Source: Sphagnum compactum (Eukaryota; Bryophyta; Sphagnopsida; Sphagnales). From it: a stretch of DNA of 64,000 nt. The translations under genes and the position numbers were made by a program. Below, one piece after another: positions 37,861-56,100 of this stretch. The DNA is taken from contig OZ234495.1 in the NCBI GenBank assembly GCA_965153455.1, positions 16,488,875-16,552,874 on the forward strand, read 5' to 3'. Under the pieces are notes generated by a model that saw only the letters and a program-made list of their open reading frames with translations, searched no databases and was not told the DNA's origin. The first letter of the stretch is position 1, and every line of letters starts with the position of its first letter.

Positions 37861-39957
37861 TTATGACGATATTAAAAAATTTCTCCCATGACTCACATAT
37901 CTATGGGCATTTTATTGAATACATATGTTCAACTTCCATTTCACTGATGCATGGTCAAGCTTTAAGTCCCTTTCAACCTACTCCCATGTTTAGGTCTTAA
38001 ATAAAAAATTAAGACCATTTTTCCCAAGATTCATCATAAGGTAACCACCTCCCCAATGGAATAGATTTATTGAGGTTTGAATGATTAATTCCATGCCTAA
38101 GTGATAATTTGGCCATTGTTTCATGATTCATGATGGCAAGTGATCATTATAAATTTACTTTTGTCATGGAATTGTTTACAATATACCTACATCCCCCCTT
38201 ATAAACTTCCCTCCTAGTGCAACCTCTTGTTCTTATAGAAAGATATAATGAAATTTGGACATGCAAATATATGTATTTTTATTACCAACAATTATCAATG
38301 ACTATTTGACAAGAAACAATGACAAACATTCGAAAAAATGAAATTTAATTAATTAATTTATTTATTTTTCAACAATGGAAAAGTTATATGTTATATTTCC
38401 ACTAGTAAAATTGCAACGAGGATGGAAAGTTGTGACATACAACACCATTCGCACATGATAAGATAGACATATATAAAAAGTTATATATTATAGAATGGAC
38501 CATTTATGACATATTCTACCATGAAAGCCATAATTGGATAAACATGGAAATGTGACAACACAATGAGCTCAATGATGGTGCACCTACAAAATGTGCCATA
38601 AAGGCCTAAATGCACAAGCAATAAATGACATTACTTTGTTTAAGATTGTGTTTCCTTCTGGTCATAAATTTTTTTTTCGTAAAAAAAGAAATATTTTGCA
38701 ACCTATTATTAAATATGTTTATATTGGTTTCAATATATCACATCTTGCGTGTTAATCATAACTGAATAAACATGAGTTTGTAAAAGTGTGCAAATTCTAT
38801 GCAATTCAAGATGAATGAAAAATGATCACAATTTCAAAATCATATTAAAACATGTTCATCATTTGAGAGTTCATTTTCTTGCATTACAAAATTATAAACT
38901 TTGATTTATGCATTATGTACGTACAATACCTCATTTACACATGGCAAAGGACTCTTAAAATTTTAATATTCTGAAACATACTTTAAAATTTTCTAAAAAT
39001 TCTGAATTTCACATTTAAAAAATTGTGAATGCTTTATAAGTGAGATTCATAAGATCTTATCATTCAAAACTTTTTATCATCAAAACAATTTTATGAAGCA
39101 AGAAATTAAAAAATTCTGTGCAAAATTGTCCTTATTTGACACACTACCGCACTTATTATTCGATTTCAAAAGTCCTTTAAAATCAAAGCCTAAAATTGGA
39201 TTCAATGAAATTTTAATATGACTATTGCAACATCCATTTGACTCATTTAGCACTTCTCATCATTACCATGAGTTTCGAAGATGATTGTACCATCGATGGA
39301 GCATTATGGGAATAGCCAAATCAGCAGCTGGGCAACTGCCTGCCAATTCAGCCATCAAGAGGTCATCAAGGGAGGTGGGAAAATGGGCCAAATCAACCAT
39401 TGCGCACCTTTACATACCAAGAAAGTTTACAAAATATTTTAAATTGTTTCCATCACACGAAAAAGCACCCAATCGCCTGTTATGTATAGCTCAACACTCA
39501 GTAAGTTTGGAAATGGATTCCCAAATCTATGATTCATATGTTGTGTGCCATACATTATGTGAAAATACTGTAAACTTTCATACAACAAAAACTAAAGTAT
39601 GTGCACCTCAACACAACACAGTGTAATGCTGTGTTGAGGTTCTTCAACACAGTTTTTCTCTTTCTCTACATAGCTGATAAGAGGCCTATACTCTTGTTTC
39701 AAATCAGAGATCTTCCATTTCTCCACTCAAATGCAAATTTGATTAAAAGTTTTCAGAAAATGGTTTCACCAAAATTGGAAGGATAATAACTAAAGTGTGA
39801 GAGTAGGAAGCCAGGCTGCTACAGTAGAAATGATTAATGACTTGAGTCAGATAGCATTCACCTGTCTGAAATGTCCATAGAGTGTGTGTGCACCAGTAGA
39901 GACCAAAAATTGCATCCCAAATGTCAGAGGTCAAAGCTGTACTGTTTGTCTACAGGC

Positions 39958-44470
<4,513 letters not shown>

Positions 44471-44499
44471 CACCCTTTTCTTCTTCAAACACCTTATTT

Positions 44500-45240
44500 A
44501 GAGATGTTGCCGCCGCTCCCTGTCGAAGTGGAGCAGCGGAGGAGACAAGTACTGCTTTTCCTGAGATATCGTTGTGCTCTCGATCGATAGAAGTGGAGCG
44601 GAGATTGATTCTCGTACCGCTTTTCCTGCTGCACCTGAGATGTTGCTGCTCGCTATCGACGGGGAGCGGAAATTCGCACTTCTTTCTTTTCTTGCACCTT
44701 GGATGTTGCCGTTCCCTCCCTGACGAAGTGGATCGAAGATTCGTACTGCTTTTCCTGCTGCAGCACCTGAGATGTTGGTTGCTCGCCGTCGCAGTGGAGC
44801 GGAAAATTTCCTACTTCTTTCTTTTCTTGCACCTTACATATTGCACCTTAGATGTTGCTGCTGCTCTCTATCGAAGTGGAACGTAAATTGCCACTTCTTT
44901 CTTTTCTTGCACCTTAGATGATGCACCTTACTTGTATGTTGCTGCTGCTCTCTATCGAAGTGGAACGTAAATTGCCACTTCTTTCTTTTCTTGCACCTTA
45001 GATGATGCACCTTACTTGTATGTTGCTGCTGCTCTCTATCGAAGTGGAACGTAAATCGCTACTTCTTGCTTTTCTTGCACCTTAGATGATGCACCTTACT
45101 TGTATGTTGCTGCTCCCTATGGAAGTGGATCAGAAATTCCTACTTCTTTTCTTGCATCTTAGACGCTCCTCGAAGTGGATAAAAAATTCGTACTTCTTTT
45201 CTTGCATCTTATATGCTCCTTCCATATTGAATCTCTAAAA
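44500..45240. repeat. 84-bp minisatellite upstream of DHFR-TS
   Basis: Core copies begin at GTTGCTGCT positions 44854, 44938, 45022 and 45106, an exact 84-bp period. Each has TATCGAAGTGGAACGTAAAT, CTTTTCTTGCACCTTAGATG and CACCTTACTTGTAT. Degenerate copies extend from about 44,507, beside the leader of DHFR-TS, to about 45,240. Confidence 0.9.
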
Positions 45241-45254
45241 AGCCGTTGTCTTTC

Positions 45255-45445
45255 TTTCTCAGATGCAAGAAAAGAAGGATGAGTTTCCGCTCCTCTTCCA
45301 CAATGAGATGCAATATATGAGGAGCATCTAAACTGCAAGAAGTACGATTTTTTTATGGAGGATGCAAGATGCAATATATAAGAAGCATCTAAGATATAAG
45401 CAAAGAAGTGAAATTTTCTGATCCATTTTGAGGATGCATCTTGCT
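45255..45445. repeat. Inverted relatives of the 84-bp minisatellite
   Basis: AGATGCAAGAAAAGAAGGATG at about 45,260 and AGATGCAATATATAAGAAGC at about 45,368 are reverse-orientation forms of the array motif TTTTCTTGCATCTTA. The array can therefore fold back on itself. Confidence 0.6.
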
Positions 45446-47124
45446 CACAAAGTGTGACTCTGGAAAATTCCCATCTCAATTCCAACATTGGGTGTCACAA
45501 TTGGTTTGGCATCTGTTCAAGATTTGGTACCAATTTTGACATTCAGTCTCACAATCTGTCTGCCAGCAATTCAGACATTCAATCTCACAATCCTTACGGG
45601 CTAGATTGAAGATTTATCCGATTTGACAATGAGGAAGCTCCTTTGAAGCCCAAGGAAGCTCCTTCAAAGTCCATGTCCTAATGATCTGGTGATGGATATG
45701 ATGATGATAGTAGTTCTTCTCAATTGTGCAGAGTTTTTGAACATTTCATGAGATCTGAAACCACATGATAACCAGAAACAACAAAAATCCTTGATTGTGA
45801 ATCAGGTGAAGAAGAGAAGAGATGATGATGAGCATCCTGGCACTGGATGCATATCCAAGAAAACAAAGGCAAGATGTTCTCCAATCATTAGTCATAATAG
45901 TACACAAATAAATCAATTTTGATTTTGATCAACATGCGCACTCATCTTTTTTGGCTTCTGATCAAATGCAGGCACTACTCTCCTTTGCAGAATCAAATCA
46001 ACAACTCTGGTGATTGCAATCGCAATCTCTAGCTGCTACAATTGGGATCAACCAGGTATGGAACTCCAAAACAGTCCCAAGAAAACACAAGAACCTCAAT
46101 ACTACTACTGGAAAGGCCCTAACTACAAGAGAGAGAGAGAGAAAGGGAGTTCAGCAGCTCCGTGTCAATGGACCATCTTTGTTGTGGCTTTCACACACCT
46201 TGCTGCAGAAGAAACACTGGCAATGGGATGTGCAATCTCTACTCAGAGCTTAGTGTAACAAGCAACAAATTGTGGCTGAATATTGAGGCAAGAAAAAAAT
46301 CTATTTCTGTAATGCTCACTGCAACTGAGCCATGAGCTAGGCATCAGTAGAGAATCGTACTGCATGTAGTGATCATCAAGCGATCACCAGAGGTGTTTGT
46401 GTGTGTGCATGTGTGTGTCTCTCTGTCATTGCTGCCTCCTTGAATGCCACCAGCGCCGAGCCCCTTTTTAACATACCCACAGACAGCTCTTCACAACATG
46501 GTAAAACATTGGCACACCCATTGAAGACCATCTGCCTAAACCCTAAACGTTATGTGACAATGAGTGGCCGTCATGACCAGTATGAGAGTCAGTCACGAAG
46601 TGTCAGAGCATCAACATCATGATGAATAGCAGTGACTAGCTGCTCTGACTCCTACCCACTGACTTTTGAAGATCTCTCATTCTCATTCTTTTCATAGGCA
46701 CTACTAGGTGTTCATCTGTTGGTTTCCTATTCTCTTCAGCTAATATTGAACAGGAGGCACTCAGACCAGATTTACTCTGAATTCTGTGAGTTTCTGAACA
46801 TACCCTTTCTCTTCTCTGCAATCATTTCCTCACTGCTGCTATTTTGCTGGGAGTAGCTTGCTGTGTACAGTATTGGGAGTGCGGGTAAATGCCACATCCA
46901 GCTCTATTGTATGTTCCAGTAAGAGGACGTATTCAGTTCCTGTACTAGTACCTATTATATGATGTTCTGTAAGGAAGCTTAAAAAATGATTCTTCTCATG
47001 GCTGAGCACATTGTGGAGATTTTGCATCCAGTGAAGATGTGTGCAAATTAAGGTTTTGGGTCTCTACGAAAAACAAACTGATTCAGTTCTGGGCACGACC
47101 ACAGTACAAGGAATGACAAACGCA
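45446..47124. other. Intergenic DNA between PPIP5K 3' end and the DHFR-TS upstream repeats
   Basis: No exon is recognised. It contains a GT/TG-rich microsatellite at about 46,395-46,420. The end next to 47,124 is the expected 3' UTR of PPIP5K. Confidence 0.45.
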
Positions 47125-50100
47125 TCAGGATTTTGAATTAGCTTTGTTAAATGGCCAAAAATTAACAAGGCGCTCAAGAACTCCTCCACCTTTCATGAAT
47201 AAGCCTGAAAACCCCTGTGGAGTGGTTGCTGGTGGGAAGTCCTCCGCAGGCATGGCAAATGGACGAACCAACTTCTCCAGCCGATCCAACGTCACATAGC
47301 ATCCGTCCTCTTGCAACGGCTCTGGAGGTAAGACTGGTAATGTATGATCTCTGTTGCGTGGTGTTGCCTGTCAACAATAAAGAGAGGTGCAATACCTCTC
47401 AGGATGGCAGAAGAAATTGCAATGCTAGTGGTGATGCCAAGAAATACATGCACCTTGCATGAAGTCATCAAACATCAACAAACAGCTGCACACTAATTGT
47501 AAACTTTCAAGAAAAATCTTTGCAGAAAGACAGCAACTTGCCTCAAGGGGACTTAGAGCTGCCCCACTACTGAACATTAGCTCTATTCTGAACCTTCTTG
47601 AATCTTCCAAAGGCACCTGCAAGCTTACAAAATGGTGTAAGAGAATGATGCTGACAAATTAGCCCGGGATTCTGCAGCCACATTATTTTGTGGATACAAA
47701 TTTGGTACTGTCATCAATGACATCCCAAAACTCTTCAATGTCTAGAAAGAACAGAGGAATAGAGGAGTGTTTTTCTTACCGAGGTATTTTCATACAATCG
47801 GAACACGATATGGGTTAAGTAGTCCAGCTCCTTAATCTCAAAGATTCTTTGCAGCCCTTCATTGGAGACCAGACCCGGTTCTCCTTTTAAAGAATCATCC
47901 AAATGACAGTAACGCAATACATTAATCAGTGAGTGGATGTGTGACTCCTGCACATTAAGAAACTGGTGTTAGAAGTGGGAATCTCTGGGTTTCATGAGGT
48001 GCAAAAAAGGATCATGAATTTCCCATGCATTATTGTAGACCCTATTTCAAACAAACCCACAAAATGCCAAAACAAAATAAGCAGGAGCATTGGGCAATGC
48101 TTGAATGGACTTCACATTTGACCATAGACATACAGTGGAAATGTAAGAACCATCACAGAAAACTCTATATCTAGTTCCTACACAAAGATTCCTGTTTATA
48201 GCAGACTTCAATTTCTGATGATATAGGAGCCCTCTTACTGATGTGAAGTATAGTCTTGTGCGGACATGTCTTTCGGGTGTCCTCACATTTGCATACCTGT
48301 TTATGAACAAGATGGAAGAGCTTCAGCTTGTCTGGATTCATCCTGAAAACCTTCAACACTAGGCATACATGTCCATGGAGCTTCAAGGAGAGTGGGTGCT
48401 CTAATGCATTTGATGATCACTTACTTTGGGTCAAGGCGGTACTGTGTTTCCTTGTCATCATCATCATCAGTCTCATATGACTTCTCGGTGACAGAGTTTG
48501 GCTTTGAACTTTCTGGGGAGGCTCGCAATTTGCCATTGGCTTTGCTAACCTCTTCAGATTGCTTTCGGGATCTGCCAGGCATGTTTGCTTTGGCTGTCTC
48601 CTGCTTATGCTTCAGCTCTGTGACACTGATAGCCTCCTCTCTTGTATTCCGAAGGTCAATCAATATCTTTCCCATTAGTCGCCGAGCAATCTAAGGGACA
48701 CCCATATGGCACCTTAGTCTTATGCTTGGATGGCATTATTTGGTATATATGCTTGAGATTTCTTGCCTGACTGAAAGTCTTACTACTGCCGTACAAGGAC
48801 AGGAAATCAGAAGAAAAATAAATCAGGATACCTTGGAGCCAATTATGAGCTTGTGTTTTGGATTAATGCCATACTCATTGGGAATAACCCCATCTGCAAG
48901 TCGCTGCCACATCCAAAAATACAGTGAGATCAACATTGATTAACCAGTATCTGCACCGGTTTACTGAAAACTCACTGAGATATACCACAAACAAGATCAA
49001 ATTCAGTATTTTCATTCAATTCATTCCACCCCCCTAAGAATCTCAAGTAATACTACAAGTCCAGGGAGACCCATCTTCAACTAGAAGACAACCTTAAAGA
49101 AAATGCAGACTTTTAGAAACAAAATTGCCCTTTGCATTAAATTTGGGGGATATTCATTCCGAAACAAAATTGTCCTTTGCAATAAAATTGGGGGATATTC
49201 ATTCTTACCTTGGCTACTCTGTATAGTTCATCAAGTTCCTCTAGGTTCAAGTGTGCATTATGCAGAAGATCATATCTGCAGCAAACACATTATGTACTGT
49301 TGTCAACATGGGCGTGTCTTGAAATTCCTGACACAATCATTTTTGACTGAAAAACTCATTTTTGGATGTTGAGAAGACCATGGAAAGCTTACTTGGAAGA
49401 ATCATAAATGTCAGGCACCTTGCTTATATCATATCGACTGCACCCATAGTGCAGACATTTTCTTATTAGCAATTCAACATTTGAAGATAGCAAACATCCA
49501 AATTGACATTCTTGTTTGTTGCTGTTTTTTATTCTGTTGTTTATCCTTTGCATTGATCAGAAAGAAAACAGTTGTGAGCAAGTTTCTGTTATGAGTGGTT
49601 GTTCAACCCAGCAAATCAACTTCCACCCATCTTGAACTAGGACAAGAACTGCAATCTTCTTCGCATCAGGTGATCAGGTGTAACAGACTCCGAATCCGAA
49701 AGACCATTTACCAACCCTTCCAATCTTGGTTCCTTCTTCCAGACCTGTGAGCTGATGGGACAATTTCAAGAGAGAACTACTCACTCTTTGCGTTCATTAA
49801 AGATGTCCCGTTCTAACTTTTTCCACCGGGCAAACATGAGGAGGAACCCTTCACTACCACAAGGCAGGCCAGCAGCAATTCGATCAACATCCATATTAGT
49901 CTTTCCCAGGGCACGGGCTTGGTCATAAGGTGGAAGCTCTTCATCAAGTGCTGTTGAAGCAAGCCGTTCTTCTTCAGCTTTACAAAGCAATTTAACTTGT
50001 GCAGTGACTTTTTTGGTAAGTTCCACCTGAAAATGCTCCAAAAAACAAAGCACTTAATAAAACAGACAAGAGCCACTGCTTAGCAGCCAATCCTCAAGCA

Positions 50101-53100
50101 CTTCACAGATTAGTATCCCAGACAGCAGTAGAATTCATACTGCAGTCCGTACATTGGAAAGCAAGGAGCAGAGGCCCTGACCATACATCAACCAAATACA
50201 AGACGAAGGGATCCAAGACAAACTCTTGATACATGAAAAAAAAAAAAGAGCCACACCAGTCTCTTCATCAAAGCCAGGGAGTTGGGAGGCATGCCTCCTC
50301 CATCCACCATCCAAGGAGACTCAGGCTTTCCCATGGTTGATAGAGGCACATGTGTTTCAGATGATGTCATCACATCGTACAGCTTTGCCTGGATCCATCC
50401 ATAACCCACAAAAGCTTTAGCCTTTGGTTTCTGGTCTGGTAGCGTTTCCTGGCTTCCAAGTCTACAAAAACATTGTCCCACCATATCACAATTGCAAACA
50501 GATATTACTCATATCAGTTACCATGACATGGATGAAGGAAATAAAGTATCAAGAGAAGGAAACTGGGTGAATGGGAAGCGCTCAAACAAGGTAACAATGC
50601 AGTCGTGTTGTGTTGATCAGATAAACACAACACTAATATGATGCAAAGTAGAATCTCTAGATTGTTACCTTGGCCTCTTCCATTTCAATACTTGCTGTGT
50701 CCAAACCATCCAACATGGGTGAATCCTTGCTTACGAGTGAAACCTGCATCAACCATCCCCCACCTTGCATGATTATGCTTTGAATTATCATCTATCTGCA
50801 ATTGGACAATTGGACACTGACCCATGGCTTAGTAACGCCTTAATGACCTTTGTACCGAGGACGCCTCATGACCCCTTTGAAGTTTGTACTGTTGAAATGA
50901 CAATGTACAATTATAACCTCAAATGGAATACTGGGTAATGGACTCAATCACCAGAATGGGAGTCAGTTCTCCTTCCAAATCAAGTAGACCCTTAGCAAAG
51001 GCTGCAGCTGACATCTGCAAAAAAAAGGTTTGTACTTCAAGCTGTAATTAGGATTATAGACTCCACAACATACACTCCCCAAGGCAGCAATATTAGTGTA
51101 CCAATGTTCTCTTCAAATTCACATTCCACAGAGGATGCAAAACCCCATAGAAGAACTGGGACAGCCCTTGTCATCAGGGCCTGCCACATCTACACACCAC
51201 AAAAAAGATTGACATAGATCTTGTATAACCTGGACACGACCCTCATCAGAGCTGTAGATCTTCAAGTCATGACGATATGTGCTGTGAAGACGCAGTAACC
51301 CAGTGCCCTCTCCTGTATCAGTGCAAAGATTTGTAAGCATTGAGTTTTGAAAATATGACGGGCTGACAACCCCATGGAAAGAGAGAGAAAAGACCATGGA
51401 AGAGGATCAATGGCCATGTTCACCACACAGACCCAATATCTCTGAGAGCAGAAATCCTCTGAAACCACACAAGAATCTCGTAGAAAACCCCAATCAATGA
51501 TACCAAACAATCTGGAACATGCCAAGTCTCCACAAGATACTCCACAATGATCATACTAAGGATTTTCTATACATCTTAACAAAGGACTTTTGGTTGTCAA
51601 GCTTGTAAGCCAAATTCCCAGTCAAAGACAGGTTCTGTCACATATGGTTGCAGCAACAGACTCCATTATAGAGATCCAAAGAATTTCTTCCAGAGAAACA
51701 TCTTAGGGGTAGGGTGATGACTCCACAACTGTGCTAACCTGGATACATGCAATTTCTAAATGAGCGTCCCAGCTCTTCTGCCTGCAGATCAACAGCAATT
51801 TTTAGAAAACTTGAAAGGGGAAGAGATTTGCTGTAGAAAGTTTTCTCAAAACCAGTGAGATGGGATGCAAAGTTTCCAAATCAATCTGTTAATGTACTAG
51901 TTTCGTCTGCCAGCAACCTTTTGAAGTAGGCAATTGATTATGTGATGCAGCAGTAGAACCTGGTAAAAGTGATGCACAGTTTCAAAGGAACATACAGAAC
52001 ATTGCAAGGCATTCATGCAAAGGATCTTCCTTGCCTGCTTACGTCCAGCATGGGTTAAGACACCACCATACTTCAAAACCATCAGAGCCTCGATGGGAAA
52101 TTCCTCTTCAGTTTCATCATCTTCCTTTGGAACTTTTGTCCATTTCTGGGGCTTCAACTGCACTTTACGATAAATTCCTGAGAAGTGACCACCCTGCAGC
52201 AAAATGCCACCAGATCAAAATCTTTCAACAAATCCGAGGAAAAAAATTGAGCTGAGGAAACTTTGGACATACACTGGGGATATATATATCTAGCAATCCG
52301 CATAATGGTCAAAACCTTTGCAAGACCTACCTTGAGTTGTGCAGAAAACTTGCAGGACAGTGAAGAAAGGTCAGCAATTCATGCCAGAGATCTTAAAATA
52401 CTATGCAACAAGAAGAAAAACCACTGTCTGGTAAATTGAGAGTGACCCAGAGTCCAACGCCCAGCAGGGAAAATTGACCAAGGACAGCAAATCAATGACA
52501 ATGCAGGTTGATTGGACTAGTCTGAAAAAATCACCTCTTCCAGTACAGCTTTAACATGGCGTAGTTTCTCAGCATGCTCCAAGTCTTCTGCCTCACTGTC
52601 ACTGCTATCTTTGCCGGACCTGCTGCAAGACTCAAAGGAGCTCAGATCACTACCATCAACAAAGCTATGTCCATAAATATGGGTGGTCAACTCTTGCAGA
52701 CATAAAATGATAGCTCGGTACTGTATTGTATTGCAAAGGAAGAAAACAAAAAAGGGAACTAACCTGAGGCGTGGCACAAGCATACGGGTTGCATCAAGGA
52801 GATCCTGCAGTTGAACAGCACTTTTCAATTTTGCCTGCAAGAGTTCACATTTTCCACAAGCATTATGATTCACCTATGCTCCTCACTACAATACTGCAAC
52901 AAAACCTATTCAAGTAGGGACTCAAATGCAGCCATAAAGGAGGCCAGATACAGTTAGTAACCATGATTGCAATGAAATCAACTGGACATGAAAAAGGCAC
53001 CCAAGAGGGGACTGTGATTCACAGGAGGGGAGAAGGCAAGCAGACCTCAGCCCGAGGTCTTCCACCATTGTACTTCAGCATTAGATTCAGCAGCCTGTCT

Positions 53101-56100
53101 TGTGTGACTTTCATCTTCACCTTCTGCTTAGGTGTTCTGTCTCCACTGGAATAGCATTTACAAATAGTGACTCAGAAACAGGAGGAGGTAGAGAAGTAGA
53201 TCACAAGAGTGAACCCTGGAACTAACAGTAGGAATGATGGCCATCAAACAAGGAAGAGGCAAACAAGGATAATTGCCTGAGAACAAAGGGAAAGCAAATT
53301 CATGAGAGTCTTGGGTACAGCTTACTGGCGTAGTACAGCAATGACACAGCGGAGCTCCTCCGATTGACCAAATGTGCCAGTTAGTGCACTACTTCCCTGC
53401 CTTGATATGGGAGCTGTTCCCTCCTCAACTTTTGGTTCACAGAGGCTCCATGGCAGGCATGGAGGCAACTTGGATGAAAGATAAGGAGCTTTTGCTTCCA
53501 AAAACATAGTCCTGAGCACACATGCTGCATCATCATAGTACCTAGAGATGCATGGGAAAAAGGTTATACAGTGGACTACAGTCAGGATATCTCTCGATCA
53601 ACGGGAATTGATGAAGTAGGGACACTTGGAACATTCAGTGCACAACAAACAAATCTGCAAACCCAATATTAGACAATTGTAATGGTCACGGGCTTTTTCC
53701 TGATGTAGACCAGCTCCTATAGAATGCAAAATTCCTGTTTTACCAGCGTGGGATCAATGCAAGGCATCATTGAGTAATAGGTCTATTTGTTTAGCTTCCA
53801 AACACTAGATCCTCGACAAGGAGCAACAAAGGGTAAGAATTTGATCAGGATCTCAAGTCCACTTTGAATTCAGTTGTGACCCATTACCTACTCATTGAGA
53901 CATGCAAATATGATGAAATGACCAATGCAAGACAGATGCAAAGATACGTACTTGTATGAGTTCTTGACAAAACTCCATCCATTGACATCACATACATAGG
54001 ATCTCCCTTGAGATCGAAGTAGATCGAATCCACAAACCTGCCAGTCAACAGATCTGGATCAGCACAATGTGCATGAAAACTGGACTCCACATCCCAACAA
54101 ACATAGTGGGGACATGGGTTGGAGGGAGATATGTATACCTGCCAGATAAAATTGCAAACCATCTTGAATGCACAAAGATTGCTCATTGATTCAATGCTGT
54201 ACATAAGAGAGACTTGCCGAGGCTATCAAGTTTGCAAATTGGTGAAATCAAATCAACAGAAGTTGGCTACTTTAGAGTAGAAACTTACTGCTTGACCAAA
54301 AGCAGCACATACTTCTCGTGCCATCTGCTTTTCTGCAGGTGTCAATAAAACTGGGTACCTTACCTGACCATACAAATGCAAACACTTCAGGTTTGTGCCC
54401 ATTCTACATGATGAAGGAACAAGGTTCAATCAAGCCCATTAAAACTATAATGCTCCAGTCATTGCTATGGTGTACTTGATCAGTACTGGTGACAAGCATG
54501 ATTGGTGCTCTTTGGATACCTCCTTTCCATCAGCACTTCGCATGACAACACCATCCACAACAGGAGACTTTCGGGCCTCAGCATGGGCATATTCAGGGCC
54601 AACAGTGTACACCTGCAGACGACAAACCACAGTTCAACCACACTAGTTGAACACATGAACTAAAACCCTCACATACAGGTGCCTTACATGTGTGTTGTAG
54701 AGGTTGACAACGTAGCAGAATTAATTTGACGTGGGACTCTGATAGACAGATTCTCTTCCTAATATGTGTTGAGTACAGTCAGTGCACTGCAGAGAATAAC
54801 AGACCTTGACATCAGTGCCCCCAGTGGGCATGAACTCTTCATATATGTATGATCCTTCCCTCCGCACTCTCCGTAGCTCAGGGTGAAACTCACTTGACCG
54901 ATTTCCCACCTATGACCACTCCATTGTCAGCTACATACGTACGTTGTGCAAAACTCAAAAGTGGGTCACCGCAGTTTTCTGAGAGTAGCCCAAGACTTGT
55001 TGTAAAAGGGTAGATGTAAAATAGTGGAAGCTGCAAGCCCTTTCAATCTTGCCAAGACTTTCTCCAATTCCAGAGTACATCTGTGCCCATTCTGTGCTTA
55101 CTAATGTTGTGATACCTGGTTGGCACCATGAGCAGCTGCTTACATGCCGTCCCAAAAAACAGATGTGGAAGCATCTGTCGCTCTCACCTTTCGGAAAAGC
55201 TCCTTCATACCACCGCCAGCAGAGCTAGGGTAGTAGATCATCACACTATGGTTATCACCTGCTCATCCAGAAAGAGGGCAAACAACCATTTTCATTTTCA
55301 AAATACAAGCTTTTTGTATACAGGAGTCCATCAGAACTCACATCCTTGCCTTCAACACTGTATGTACAGTACAAACCTTGTGGATGTTTATAGTTTTGAA
55401 ATTGTTGCAGAAAGGTGAAAACAGAATACTCCATGTATGCTTACCATCCACAGGTTTCTCCACAAAAGGCTTCATGATGCGCTTGCCATGGACTTCAACA
55501 AAGTCTTCCTCCTCCAGAAAATAATCCAACTCTTGGTCAGGAAATGCTCTATTCACCAGTGCATATGTCGGGATAGGTATTCCATATTCATCAAGACGCT
55601 GGTCCAAGCAGACAACACACAACCAAATGAATCTCTTTAATAAACTTAATTACAGCAGTTACTGCTAATGTACAACCATAAGCTTGCAGCACTATATTCC
55701 TCATGAATTCAGAACCCCTGATTCTAAGTTATGGGTGTCAATTGCAGCACACTGAATAGAGAATTAGCACCATTTGCCTGCTGATCCAACTCTCTATTTG
55801 GGTTTCAAAACAAACCCAAATCTGTGAGCTGCTCTTTTTCCCTCAGGTGTTGGGAAACTATCATCTGAGTTGATTATATTGGGCACTGAAGGCCCACAGG
55901 ATCTGTTAAATGCTCAGATGTGAAACTAAGCTGGTCAGTAAACCACTGGTCTGAGAGGTGATGCTAGTCACACATCAAATACCACTACCCACTTCAAAGA
56001 ATGTGTGCAATGCCAGTGCAAAAAGTTGGCAAGCTCAGATGTAATTGAAGTCAAGAGGCATGCAGATTTAGGAACTGCAAAGTTGTACTGCATTCTAGCA

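Larger units (their letters stand above)
32082..39957. other. Long AT-rich gene-free block
   Basis: No coding exon is recognised across about 7.9 kb. It includes the poly-C tract at 37530-37549 and a degenerate repeat at 37,620-37,860. The 105-aa frame at 33,494-33,811 has no family I can name. The block ends at the 3' end of DHFR-TS. Confidence 0.5.

Noticed and set aside
51897-52034. Read-through past HAGRKQ into [12 protein letters not shown] as PPIP5K coding sequence
   Set aside because: The conserved continuation AEELGR is found at 51781 after a good acceptor, so this is intron sequence behind a GC donor.
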